Shown piece by piece: positions 9,601 through 16,809 of a DNA stretch of 64,000 bases. Positions within the stretch are counted from its first letter, which is position 1; every line of letters begins with the position of its first letter. The translations under genes were made by a program, and so were the position numbers. This DNA comes from Lactobacillus sp. (GTDB taxonomy: Bacteria; Bacillota; Bacilli; Lactobacillales; Lactobacillaceae): NCBI RefSeq assembly GCF_014803895.1, contig NZ_JAAVAU010000032.1, forward strand, positions 1 through 64,000, read 5' to 3'. The notes beneath the pieces were generated by a model. That model was given only the letters and a program-made list of their open reading frames with translations, did no database searches and was not told where the DNA came from.

Positions 9601-9851
9601 GACTTATCTTCACTTGTAAGCTTGCCATTCTTTTTATTAAAAACAATAGCAGTTACATACGTGTTATCTTGATTATGCCCCCAATGGTTTTCAATATTGG
9701 TGGCAATTGAGCTTTCAACATTTTTAGGAAGTGTAACATCCGAATGAGCACGCGTTAAAGCATTCACATTCGGTAATGCCACTACAGCAATTATCAAAAT
9801 TGCTAACCATGCAATTAATGATCCAACATGGTTCTTGATGAAATTCTTCAT
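6693..9851 (-). CDS. MMPL-family RND exporter with long extracellular coiled-coil region
   Basis: 1052 aa transporter with about 12 predicted membrane helices in two halves: TM1 near residue 12, TM2-7 at about 180-380, TM8-12 at about 830-1030. Both halves carry the family GTDY/GVDYSIFL segment before a helix (FGIGTDYNILLYDKF and IALGVDYSIFLMMRY). The second extracellular loop is unusually large (about 440 residues) and rich in S/Q/A/L heptads (repeated GLxxL..G patterns), resembling YhgE/Pip-type phage-infection-protein stalks. It is probably a proton-driven exporter of lipid or hydrophobic compounds. Its ATG overlaps the TetR stop codon by 4 bases, so regulator and pump are one operon. Confidence 0.92.
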   Translation of the reverse strand: MKNFIKNHVGSLIAWLAILIIAVVALPNVNALTRAHSDVTLPKNVESSIATNIENHWGHNQDNTYVTAIVFNKKNGKLTSEDKSQINNTIQYLQDNKKNLGIKSMLTPNDNEAAKAQLVSKDKTTEMVQLNIDNNHSTVAATNQALIKAVKTKGLRTYVTGAKILQDDFSAEVQQGIKKTEVITVIFIFIVLVLVFRSPIVPLISLLTVGVSFLVSFSLVTNLVQHFNFPFSNFTQVFMVIVLFGIGTDYNILLYDKFKENLGNNMDRYEAAKDARKKAGKTILFSGSSILIGFSALGLAKFSIYRSAVGVAVGVAVLLLVLLTLNPFFMATLGEKMFWPVKQFNGESSSKLWNWLSKNTLKYPLIFLAVLAVVVVPFMLQYSNNLNYDDADELKDSVPAKAGLLVVQDHFTKGTAEYSTLYIKSNKKLDKEKYLKEIDSLTKKIKKDKDVSSVMSITQPAGKKVSDLYLYNQLKTVNSGLSSARKGLTKLDKGSAKLTKGLGQLSDGTEQLTSGLSSMNDQLSEQMSSSSSQIAQLQSGLPQINDGIQQINSGLQNAQMPDTSSITSDLNNVGTQAENIGSNLTSAGNSLRNVQSASSGSNVNTSQIMSQYQTVANQAQLTSTQQAVMGAAMQQTLQGVQTKVNSQQAAAGRELQQVANNLQAAGVADRSLANSMTNVASSMQGLQSSMSQLSTLRSAVGEVATASNVALPGAASAITQLQGGLTQVQSAIGEAMPAADKLNSGAKKLYKQSPELTKGIKKVNKGLGKIEDYTNPLSKSAAADTFYIPTSVLKSATFKPAIDNYLSQDKKATKIMIIFKGNPSSLKMAKKANELNEMAKMSLQGTDLNDATVAMGGQSEKIYDTQKIASGDFLRTAAIMLIGIGIALMIITRSVLQPVFILGTLLIAYFTSLSINELVVKHIMHRSMLTWNTPFFSFIMLIALGVDYSIFLMMRYREEGIEDHSMTASERILKACTAIGVVVISAAVILGGTFAALMPSGVPTLIEVALTVIFGLLLLVFLIPINMSAAMKITYEGLHFKWGKKKNASNNQ

Positions 9852-10459
9852 CGAGCTAATTTCCTTTCTTTAATAGTTTTCCTCTGATTAACCTTTACTT
9901 TTGGCGCAACAAGTCTAAGAAGTAATTGGTGATAATTATCATTTGATTGTTCCTTAGTTTCATCACTAAACATTTGTGATCTATCTAAGAAAACATAACC
10001 TAGCACAGCTGCTAATAATCCATGTACAGATACTACATTTTTATTATCAACATCAAGTTTCTCACCTAATTTTACAATCTCATGTACTTCTTTTTTTACC
10101 GTAGAATCATTTCCAATTTCATCTACGTTATAAAAAATACTTGACATTGCATGATCATTCAAGAGGAAATTTCTAATTTCATCTGCAAAAGCAAATAAAG
10201 CATTTCGTCCTGAAAGTCCAATTATCTTCTGGACCAATTGCTGATGCAAAACTTGTAATCTCTTAACACAAATTAAAGATAGTAGCTCACGGCGATTAGC
10301 AACATAATGATAAAGTGACTGGGAACGAATATTTAACTCTTGAGCTAAATGCGGCATTGTTAAGGCACTCAAGCCATCATCATTAATTATTTTAGTCGCT
10401 TTATCAATGACTTTTTCTTTATCTAAAGTCCTGTGTTTAGTAATGATATTCACCTCCAA
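9848..10459 (-). CDS. TetR-family repressor of the MMPL operon
   Basis: About 200 aa. The N-terminal helix-turn-helix (about residues 12-60) includes ALTMPHLAQELNIRSQSLYH, typical of TetR; the C-terminal half is a helical ligand-binding domain. It overlaps the exporter gene by 4 bases and is transcribed first, which suggests autoregulation of regulator plus pump. The start codon is uncertain. The open frame begins at a TTG (10457-10459), but the ribosome site GGAGGTG overlaps that codon. The real start is therefore probably a non-ATG codon 5-9 bases further on (ATC or ATT, about 10442-10450). Confidence 0.88.
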   Translation of the reverse strand: MEVNIITKHRTLDKEKVIDKATKIINDDGLSALTMPHLAQELNIRSQSLYHYVANRRELLSLICVKRLQVLHQQLVQKIIGLSGRNALFAFADEIRNFLLNDHAMSSIFYNVDEIGNDSTVKKEVHEIVKLGEKLDVDNKNVVSVHGLLAAVLGYVFLDRSQMFSDETKEQSNDNYHQLLLRLVAPKVKVNQRKTIKERKLAR

Positions 10460-10476
10460 TTTTTCTATACTCAGAT

Positions 10477-10522
10477 ACTATATCACCAAACCATGTAGAT
10501 TACAATCTACAATCTGTAGATT
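10477..10522 (-). promoter_or_regulatory. Promoter and palindromic operators of the TetR-MMPL operon
   Basis: On the minus strand a -35 box TTGTAA (10500-10505), 17-base spacer and -10 box TATAGT (10477-10482). The -35 box is the centre of a perfect palindrome GTAGATTGTAATCTAC (10495-10510). A further half site GTAGATT at 10516-10522 forms a second inverted repeat with AATCTAC at 10504-10510. Overlap with the promoter makes these likely TetR operators. Confidence 0.7.
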
Positions 10523-10537
10523 TTTCTCTACTTCAAC

Positions 10538-10564
10538 AAAAAAAGAATCTACTTCTGTAGATTC
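10538..10564 (-). terminator. Terminator built from the same GTAGATT half-sites
   Basis: GAATCTAC / GTAGATTC, 8 bp with a 4-base loop, followed on the minus strand by seven T. It terminates the upstream gene at 10574-11548 and repeats the sequence of the neighbouring operators. Confidence 0.75.
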
Positions 10565-10573
10565 CTGTCTAAA

Positions 10574-11548
10574 TTATTTTTGATGGGCAGCTGTATTAAT
10601 TTTCTTTCCTAAACTTCCATAGTCAAAATTATCTTTCTCATTTAAGCAAGCTACTGCATAATTTTTTCCATTAACTTCTACCAAAGCAACACTACCATTG
10701 GAACCACTAATTCTGTAGGATGTCCCAGATATCTTCTCAGTTAGGCCTTTATTTTTAGAACCTGTCATATAACCGATAATCTTAGTATCATGCATGATTC
10801 CTAATACTTTTCCTTGATACAAAGTTTTTATTACTTTAGTCATGTCACTAGCGCTAGTTTTACCAACATCCCCAGAACCAAACTTACCAGTGATTTCAGT
10901 ATCAGTAGCCCCAAACTTTTTAGCCACGGCATTAACTTGTTTATAACCAATCTTATTTAAAAGAATATTAGCTGCTACATCACTATCTTGACTAACCATT
11001 ACAGTTCGAATATAAGCATAACTATATTGCAAACCAGTTTGTAACATTTTATCTTTTGTACTTAACTGATCAGTCGCCTTTATCTTATAAGCATGATTAG
11101 CAACTATCTTCTTAGTTTTAACAGCATTTTCATACGCTAATAGGATATAAAACTTCAAACTATTTTTAGCTTTTAAACTAGTTTGACTGGTATTAGTCAC
11201 ACTAGCAAAATTATTTGATTTATCTAAATCAATAAAACTAACTTGATAGGCCTCTTTTTGATTTCCAATACTCTTTTCTATTGCCTGAATAATTTTTTTA
11301 TTACTCCCTTTAGCAACTTTAACCTTTGAAGTAGTCTCGGATTTAGTAACTTTATCCTCGCTCTTTTTTGAAACTGTACTCTGTTGCTTTTGGCTAGATT
11401 TTACAATTTGCGATTTTTTAGTTACTTTTGTAGTGTTCCCATTATAAACTTCTATCTTTGTAGTTTTAATTCGATTAATATTTGTCATATAAAATGCCAG
11501 ACTGCAAAAAGCAACTAAAGCTGACCCAAAAAATATTTTATTTTTCAT
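10574..11548 (-). CDS. Beta-lactamase-fold serine-hydrolase-like protein, probably catalytically degenerate
   Basis: 324 aa. It has an N-terminal signal/anchor (residues about 6-22), a low-complexity S/K/T/V linker to about residue 85, and then a class-A beta-lactamase/PBP-like domain. The domain is recognised by LKFYILLAYENAVK (normally SxxK-LFIL), by SDVAANILLNKIG (normally SDNxAxN) and by the final strand region NYAVACLNEKDNFDYG. At the SxxK position the sequence reads NSLK, so the nucleophile seems shifted or lost. SDN reads SDV, and no KTG is visible. It may bind peptidoglycan or act as a pseudo-enzyme. It is a single gene with its own terminator. Confidence 0.75.
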   Translation of the reverse strand: MKNKIFFGSALVAFCSLAFYMTNINRIKTTKIEVYNGNTTKVTKKSQIVKSSQKQQSTVSKKSEDKVTKSETTSKVKVAKGSNKKIIQAIEKSIGNQKEAYQVSFIDLDKSNNFASVTNTSQTSLKAKNSLKFYILLAYENAVKTKKIVANHAYKIKATDQLSTKDKMLQTGLQYSYAYIRTVMVSQDSDVAANILLNKIGYKQVNAVAKKFGATDTEITGKFGSGDVGKTSASDMTKVIKTLYQGKVLGIMHDTKIIGYMTGSKNKGLTEKISGTSYRISGSNGSVALVEVNGKNYAVACLNEKDNFDYGSLGKKINTAAHQK

Positions 11549-11745
11549 AAGATTATTCCCTTGTACTTTTTTTAAGTTTATTTTATCATGCTAAAAATGA
11601 TAAAGTATTAAAAAGGTTAATAGGTTTTGTTTATTAACCCTAGACCATACATATAAAATTATAATATAATGTATGCGTTCACAAATTAATCTTTTTAGGT
11701 TAAAATAAAACTTTAAATTTTAAATAGGAGAATTGATTTTCTATT

Positions 11746-12669
11746 ATGATGAAATACATGATTGGTATTGACGCTGGTGGTACTCACTCCACTGCTATCG
11801 CCTACGATGAAAACGGTAAAGAATTAGGTCGTGCAGAAAGCGGTCCAGGTCAAATTAATAACGATTACGAACTTGGCTTAAAGAATATCGCTGCTGCAGT
11901 TAATGAACTACGTGATAAGATCGACGGCGATTGTATGAAAGTTTTAGCAGGTATTGCAGGATTATCTGTTGTTGGTAACGCTCCAGAAGTAGCTGCTACC
12001 ATCTCTTCAATGGTTGGCAACATCCCAACTCGTGCTATTACTGATTCACTTTTAGCTCTTTACAATGGCTTAGAAGGTGCTGACGGTGCTTTAGTGATTG
12101 CTGGTACTGGTTCTGTTGTTAATGGTCGTCAAGATGGTTCATTAATTACTGTAGGTGGCTATGGTTCATTACTTGGCGACGAAGGTAGTGGTTACGCTAT
12201 TACTAAAGCTGCCCTCCAAGCTGCATTATTAAAATGGGACAGACGTGAAGAGAGCTCATTAGTTGATCTTTTCGTTAAAATTTGGAATTTAGATTCAATG
12301 AATGACGCAGCTGCTAAATTTTATACTATGACTAGTCCTGAAGTTGCTTCAAATGCAGTTGAAATTGCTAAACTTGCTGATAGTGGTAATGAAGAAGCTC
12401 GTAATATTATCCAACAACAAGCTCACTTCCTTGCTCGTGATATTATCATGTGTCTTGACCGCTATGAAGATCCAAAACCAATGCGTGTAGCTTTAACTGG
12501 TTCTGTACTTTCTAATAACGCCATGATGCGTTCATTCATGGAAGATGAAGTTAAAGAAAAATACCCAGACGTTATCTTCAGCGTTTCAAACGGCGAAAAT
12601 GCACGTGGTGTTATCTTCGACAAGAGTAAGGATTACCGTTACTTCACTAATCATGAAGATGACAAATAA
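11746..12669 (+). CDS. BadF/BadG/BcrA/BcrD-type ATPase, N-acetylglucosamine kinase-like
   Basis: 307 aa sugar-kinase-fold protein (ASKHA superfamily). The N-terminal phosphate loop is IGIDAGGTHSTA, phosphate 2 is VIAGTGSVVNG, and GGYGSLLGDEGSGYAI follows. This pattern matches eukaryotic-like N-acetylglucosamine kinases and BadF family members. A role in phosphorylating amino sugars released from the cell wall is inferred. A GGAGAA ribosome site lies upstream of tandem ATG ATG. Codons are more optimised than in the neighbours, suggesting solid expression. It is a monocistronic plus-strand gene ended by the terminator at 12686-12716. Confidence 0.82.
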   Translation: MMKYMIGIDAGGTHSTAIAYDENGKELGRAESGPGQINNDYELGLKNIAAAVNELRDKIDGDCMKVLAGIAGLSVVGNAPEVAATISSMVGNIPTRAITDSLLALYNGLEGADGALVIAGTGSVVNGRQDGSLITVGGYGSLLGDEGSGYAITKAALQAALLKWDRREESSLVDLFVKIWNLDSMNDAAAKFYTMTSPEVASNAVEIAKLADSGNEEARNIIQQQAHFLARDIIMCLDRYEDPKPMRVALTGSVLSNNAMMRSFMEDEVKEKYPDVIFSVSNGENARGVIFDKSKDYRYFTNHEDDK

Positions 12670-12685
12670 AATTCATTTATATCTA

Positions 12686-12716
12686 AAAAGGTTCGACACA
12701 TTTCGTCGAACCTTTT
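12686..12716. terminator. Bidirectional terminator
   Basis: Perfect 12-bp inverted repeat AAAAGGTTCGAC / GTCGAACCTTTT with a 7-base loop and T tract, between the convergent kinase and acetyltransferase genes. Confidence 0.88.
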
Positions 12717-12731
12717 ATTTTACACAAAAAT

Positions 12732-13175
12732 CTACAGTTGTTTTCTCATACCAATATGCTTAACTCCACCTTCTAAAAAGTAGTTACCTTCAGTTTCGTA
12801 ACCCAATTTTTCATAGAATTTTTGAACATATGCTTGAGCATGACAAAAAATACTATCTGCATGAAGTTCATTTTTTAAATACTCATGAACTGCCTCTAAC
12901 ATTTTTTGACCTAAATGTTCCCCGCGAGCTTTTTCAGAAATTACTACGCGTCCTAAAGTCCACACACCTTGATCATTTTGAAAAATACGACAAGTAGCTA
13001 AAGCATCTGTTTTATCAGTATTTAATAAAAATACATGGATTGACCTCAGATCTTGATTATCTAATTCAGGTAAAGTAATTTTTTGTTCAGCTACAAAAAC
13101 TTCACTTCGTAAGCGAAAAATACAGAAAGCTTCGCGTCCCGACATTTCATTAATCTTTTTGAATTCAAACTTCAT
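12732..13175 (-). CDS. GNAT acetyltransferase, ElaA-like
   Basis: 147 aa. The ElaA signature is clear: an early FCIFRLRSEVFVAEQK, then TCRIFQNDQGVWTLGRVVIS and the acetyl-CoA loop EKARGEHLGQKML, ending VQKFYEKLGYETEG. The substrate is unknown. It is the last gene of a three-gene operon after a MarR regulator and another GNAT, with a 2-base gap to the preceding gene. This suggests a response to a small toxic or signalling amine, but that is inference. Confidence 0.85.
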   Translation of the reverse strand: MKFEFKKINEMSGREAFCIFRLRSEVFVAEQKITLPELDNQDLRSIHVFLLNTDKTDALATCRIFQNDQGVWTLGRVVISEKARGEHLGQKMLEAVHEYLKNELHADSIFCHAQAYVQKFYEKLGYETEGNYFLEGGVKHIGMRKQL

Positions 13176-13177
13176 AT

Positions 13178-13705
13178 TTAAGCCTCGTCAGTTAAAGTTT
13201 TTACCAAAATATAATCAGTCTGCGGATCATTACCTACAACAAAGGTATGTTGACTAACGCGTTTAAAACCATCTTTGTTGTAGAAATTTTGAGCATTAAA
13301 GTTATTTTCCCATACACCGAGCCACATATTATCTTTATTATTTTCACGGGCAATTTTTTCGGCTAATTTGATCAATACTAAGCCCAGACCACGGTGCTGA
13401 TATTCGTGAGTTAGATAGATTCGCTCTATTTCTAAAGCATTTTCCGCAACATCTTCGCTCTGAGCATCTGCTTCATTTACTTTTAGATAACCCACAACTT
13501 TATCATCAACTAACAAAAAGAAAAAGTGGCTGTTAGGATTTTTAATTTCATTAAGTAATTTTTCTTCAGCATAAGTTTTATCTAAAAATTCTGTCATGTT
13601 TTCTGTACTATTATCAGCACCGAAAGTTTCTTTAAATGTTAAACGTGAAATTTTTTGAAGTTCTTTAACATCCTCAGTATCAACTTTCTTAATCATATAA
13701 TCCAT
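13178..13705 (-). CDS. GNAT family N-acetyltransferase
   Basis: 175 aa. GNAT core: VVGYLKVNEADA, IERIYLTHEYQHRGLGLVLI (acetyl-CoA binding) and MWLGVWENNFNAQNFYNKDG. The pattern resembles spermidine/peptide-amine acetyltransferases (PaiA-like), which is a family resemblance rather than a demonstrated role. Its start overlaps the MarR stop by one base (TAATG), so it is translationally coupled to the regulator. Confidence 0.85.
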   Translation of the reverse strand: MDYMIKKVDTEDVKELQKISRLTFKETFGADNSTENMTEFLDKTYAEEKLLNEIKNPNSHFFFLLVDDKVVGYLKVNEADAQSEDVAENALEIERIYLTHEYQHRGLGLVLIKLAEKIARENNKDNMWLGVWENNFNAQNFYNKDGFKRVSQHTFVVGNDPQTDYILVKTLTDEA

Positions 13706-14160
13706 TAGTAGCCTCTTCTCCCACCGTTTTTAACAAAATTCCAGCTTCGTGAAGTATTACGTTCCACTTTGGCTAACAATTCATGTAACTGTTGTTTTTC
13801 ATTTTCTGAAAGACCAGCTAAAGAGGTTTTATTAGAATAAGCATTCTCTTTTTCAATAACTTCTGCCATTCTCAAGCCTTTATCGGTTACGAAAAGACGC
13901 TTGATTTTTTTATTTTTTTCATCAGCTTCTTTGTGAACTAATCCTTGTTTTTCAAGTTTTTGAATACTACGAGCAGCTGTTGTACGATCAACATTCAATA
14001 AATTAGCCAATTGATCAGAGAACAAACCTGGATATTCTTTGATTCGGACTAAATATAAATATTGACCTCTGTTAAGATTAATTTTTTTAAATTCAATATT
14101 GGCAATAGAATCTAGTGCCCGGGCAATAGTTCCTATTTGATGTAAAATATCTTCGCTCAT
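13705..14160 (-). CDS. MarR-family transcriptional regulator
   Basis: 151 aa winged-helix regulator. The DNA-binding region is PGLFSDQLANLLNVDRTT followed by AARSIQKLEKQGLVHKE and a wing containing KNKKIKRLFVTDKG. It is the first gene of an operon with two acetyltransferases, so it probably represses its own operon. A ligand cannot be predicted. Upstream (about 14180-14215) an ACAATTGT palindrome lies in the promoter area (CTAACAATTGTTGTAC), a plausible operator. Confidence 0.88.
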   Translation of the reverse strand: MSEDILHQIGTIARALDSIANIEFKKINLNRGQYLYLVRIKEYPGLFSDQLANLLNVDRTTAARSIQKLEKQGLVHKEADEKNKKIKRLFVTDKGLRMAEVIEKENAYSNKTSLAGLSENEKQQLHELLAKVERNTSRSWNFVKNGGRRGY

Positions 14161-14289
14161 ACTCTATCTTCCTTTCAAAATTATTTTATCTAACAATTGT
14201 TGTACTTGCAACGATTATATTTATATTTCTGGTCAATTTTTTTGATGGGAGTAAAATATAAAGCATAATTTATATATGGAGGTATATTT

Positions 14290-15009
14290 ATGCATAGTTT
14301 TCTTAAAAAACTGGCGACTACAGTAGGGATAATATTTATTGTTTTGGCTGTTTTGATTTTAATTGATGCCCTCAACATTCTTCCTGGACCTTGGGGACAA
14401 CATCTTGGATTAACATTTTTCTTTTTAGTTATTTTTATCTTTCTAATTCGTTGGCGTTTAACATTTTTAGCCACTTTGTTTCTTTCCTTCATCATCATGC
14501 TACACAAAACCGGTATGGGAATGACTCACGTTTCGAACTGGACGATCCTCGGGATTGCAATTCTTATTGGGATTGGTCTTTCCCTACTTTATCATCCATA
14601 TGTTCGTTACATTCAACGTTTAATTAAAGGGGAAGAGCCGGTCCCTTTCAGCACTTTGCAAGAGCGGGATGATGATGCAGATGCAATTACAATTTATAGT
14701 CGCTTGAGCGACACTAGTCGAACTATTAGTGGCGAATTTGAAAAGATTAAAATTAATGCTAAATTAAGTAATTTAGATCTACACATGGATCAGGCTTTAT
14801 TGGCTACACCAACTGGAAAAATTAATATTAAAGCAGAATCCAGTGACTTAATTTTATACATCCCCTTAGAATGGAAAATTGACACGGACAAGCTTCATAA
14901 AATTTCTTCAACAATTAACTTCAATGGCCCGGAAAATGGTACTACTAGTAAAGTTTTGTATATTGATGGCGATTTAATTAAGAGTACTTTGACAATTACT
15001 CGAGTATAA
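14290..15009 (+). CDS. Membrane protein with LiaF-like C-terminal domain
   Basis: 239 aa. Four hydrophobic segments lie in the first 110 residues, followed by a soluble beta-rich domain (about 125-239). That domain has the alternating pattern of the LiaF/cell-wall-active-antibiotic response domain (SGEFEKIKINAKLSNLDLHM, then INIKAESSDLILYIPLEW). LiaF proteins tune LiaRS-type envelope stress sensing; no sensor or regulator gene is adjacent here, so the role is inferred. A GGAGG ribosome site precedes the ATG. It runs into the small DUF1304 gene 10-20 bases downstream. Confidence 0.72.
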   Translation: MHSFLKKLATTVGIIFIVLAVLILIDALNILPGPWGQHLGLTFFFLVIFIFLIRWRLTFLATLFLSFIIMLHKTGMGMTHVSNWTILGIAILIGIGLSLLYHPYVRYIQRLIKGEEPVPFSTLQERDDDADAITIYSRLSDTSRTISGEFEKIKINAKLSNLDLHMDQALLATPTGKINIKAESSDLILYIPLEWKIDTDKLHKISSTINFNGPENGTTSKVLYIDGDLIKSTLTITRV

Positions 15010-15030
15010 AAATAGAAAGTGGGATATCTT

Positions 15031-15402
15031 ATGTCTACATTCAACCTCATCGGAATTGTCCTAACTTTTATAGTTGGAATTGAACATATAGGAATTTGTT
15101 TTTTAGAAATATTTGGTAAACCTGAAATGCAAGCTAAATCCTTCGATATGGATGTTAACTTCCTTCGTCAAAAAGCAGCTCGAATATCAATGGCTAACCA
15201 AGGCATCTATAATGGTATGCTGGGTCTTTTAATTATCTTGGCTTGGTTTATATTTCCAATGTACTATCTTTTAATAGTCTGGCAATTACTATTATTTTTC
15301 ATTGTAATAGTCGCAATTTTTGGTGGCTTTACTGCAACTAAAAAGATCTTTGTAGTTCAAATGTTACCGGCGTTAATTGCTTTAATTTGCTTATTGATTT
15401 AA
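15031..15402 (+). CDS. DUF1304 family membrane protein
   Basis: Small integral membrane protein (123 aa) with four hydrophobic helices. Family motifs are GIEHIGICFLEIFGKP near the N-terminus and MANQGIYNGMLG in the middle. I start it at ATG 15031 because the AAAGTGGG ribosome site (15017-15023) lies over the earlier in-frame GTG. The function of DUF1304 is unknown. It is probably co-transcribed with the LiaF-like gene and ends at the terminator at 15411-15440. Confidence 0.85.
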   Translation: MSTFNLIGIVLTFIVGIEHIGICFLEIFGKPEMQAKSFDMDVNFLRQKAARISMANQGIYNGMLGLLIILAWFIFPMYYLLIVWQLLLFFIVIVAIFGGFTATKKIFVVQMLPALIALICLLI

Positions 15403-15410
15403 TTTTACTA

Positions 15411-15440
15411 AAAAAGAGTAGTCTCAGGACTACTCTTTTT
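15411..15440. terminator. Bidirectional terminator
   Basis: Thirteen-bp inverted repeat AAAAAGAGTAGTC / GACTACTCTTTTT, 4-base loop, between the convergent DUF1304 and ABC substrate-binding genes. Confidence 0.9.
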
Positions 15441-15456
15441 TGGAGTTAATTTTATT

Positions 15457-16758
15457 TTATTGGTTCCACGTACTTTGAAGTTTTGTTTTACCAGCTTCAA
15501 TTTGTGAATTCCAACTCTTACCCTTCTTAGCTTGCGCTAAGATATTTTGCATAATTGGATTTAATTCAGTGTAAGCAGCATTACTATTAGTTACTACTGG
15601 AACACTGTATAAGTTCTTCATTGCTTTACTCAATTGAGCAGGAACTTTACTCTTAGTAGAATTCTTATAAGCAGATGAATTAATTACAGAGTTAGTTACT
15701 GGGATATAACCAGTTTGATTTGCCCATGTTAATTGTTGTTTCTTACTCAATAAGAACTTGATATACATAAAGGCAGCAGTTTTTTGTTCAGCAGTGCCTT
15801 TATTAAACATATAAATATCAGTACCTTGTTGCATATTATATTTTGAAGGACGAGGTGCAACGCCATATTGGAACTTATTACCTACACCCAACTTCACAAA
15901 ACTTTCACCTGCACTAGTACCAACAAACATTGCAATCTTTTGATTAGAGAAGTCAGTTGAAAGGTACCCATCTGAACCGGCAGTCTTAAAGTAACCAGCC
16001 TTAACGCCATCTGCATAATAGTTGATAACTTTCTTAGACTTAGAACTTGTAAAGTTTAAATTCTTAGTAAAGTTCTCTCCTTCATCTTTCATGCCTAAAA
16101 CATAGTAGTTAGATAGAGAATCAAATCCAGCACCAACAACCTTGCCTTTACTCTTCTTGTAAATAGTTTGGGCTGCTTTCTTTAATTCATCCATTGTCTT
16201 AGGAACTTTAACACCATACTTATCTAATAAATCCTTATTGTAAGTAAGCATTTCTACAGACTTATTAAATGGAATACCATATTGGGTATTGTTGATCTTA
16301 GCTCCATTTAATAATTCTTTTCTAATATCACTCTTGGCAGCCGAACCCCAGCCAATCTTGGTGTTGTTAATATAGGGGGTCATATCAACTAATCGCTTAG
16401 AGTTAGCCGCATTGATCAACCAACCCGGATAAGCTTGAGTAATAGTAGGCAAATTATTTGGGGATTGCAAGGTAGAATTAATCTTAGCTTGTAAATTTGT
16501 ATAATTCCCTTGGTTCTCAAGCTTAATAGTAATCTTAGGATTCTTCTTTTCAAATTCCTTAGTTAAGCTCTTTAAAGTCTTTTCTTGAGTTCCACTCATA
16601 CCATGCCAGAAAACTACAGTGGTCTTCTTAGTGATTTTAGTAGCAACCTTAGCAGAACTACTACTATTATTACTACTACTCTTGTTTGAGCAAGCAGTAG
16701 TACCTAAAAGAGCTAAAGCAGCAATGCTGATAGCAGCTAACTTTTTAGTGAACTTCAT
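15457..16758 (-). CDS. ABC transporter substrate-binding lipoprotein (family 1, UgpB-like)
   Basis: 433 aa extracellular lipoprotein. Signal sequence with lipobox LGTTACSN (Cys about residue 23), a Ser/Asn-rich tether, then a family-1 solute-binding domain starting VVFWHGMSGTQ. The FWH start and QAYPGWLINA resemble UgpB-type sn-glycerol-3-phosphate or glycerophosphodiester binders, although a sugar ligand cannot be excluded. It is the last gene of the operon ATPase-permease-permease-MBL-binding protein. A ribosome site GGAGGATC precedes the ATG. Confidence 0.85.
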   Translation of the reverse strand: MKFTKKLAAISIAALALLGTTACSNKSSSNNSSSSAKVATKITKKTTVVFWHGMSGTQEKTLKSLTKEFEKKNPKITIKLENQGNYTNLQAKINSTLQSPNNLPTITQAYPGWLINAANSKRLVDMTPYINNTKIGWGSAAKSDIRKELLNGAKINNTQYGIPFNKSVEMLTYNKDLLDKYGVKVPKTMDELKKAAQTIYKKSKGKVVGAGFDSLSNYYVLGMKDEGENFTKNLNFTSSKSKKVINYYADGVKAGYFKTAGSDGYLSTDFSNQKIAMFVGTSAGESFVKLGVGNKFQYGVAPRPSKYNMQQGTDIYMFNKGTAEQKTAAFMYIKFLLSKKQQLTWANQTGYIPVTNSVINSSAYKNSTKSKVPAQLSKAMKNLYSVPVVTNSNAAYTELNPIMQNILAQAKKGKSWNSQIEAGKTKLQSTWNQ

Positions 16759-16809
16759 TAGATCCTCCCATAAAATAAAATATAAAATACAACAAATAAA
16801 TTATTAATT

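Noticed and set aside
10477..10564. GTAGATT repeats as a CRISPR-like array
   Set aside because: Only 7-8-base half-sites with irregular 2-30-base gaps; operator and terminator explain them.
11746..12669. Benzoyl-CoA reductase activator (BadF) role for the kinase-like gene
   Set aside because: No anaerobic aromatic genes nearby; sugar-kinase motifs fit an amino-sugar kinase better.
16619..16807. 62-codon plus-strand frame with a poly-Leu stretch
   Set aside because: Antisense of the Ser/Asn tether of the lipoprotein gene; low complexity artefact.
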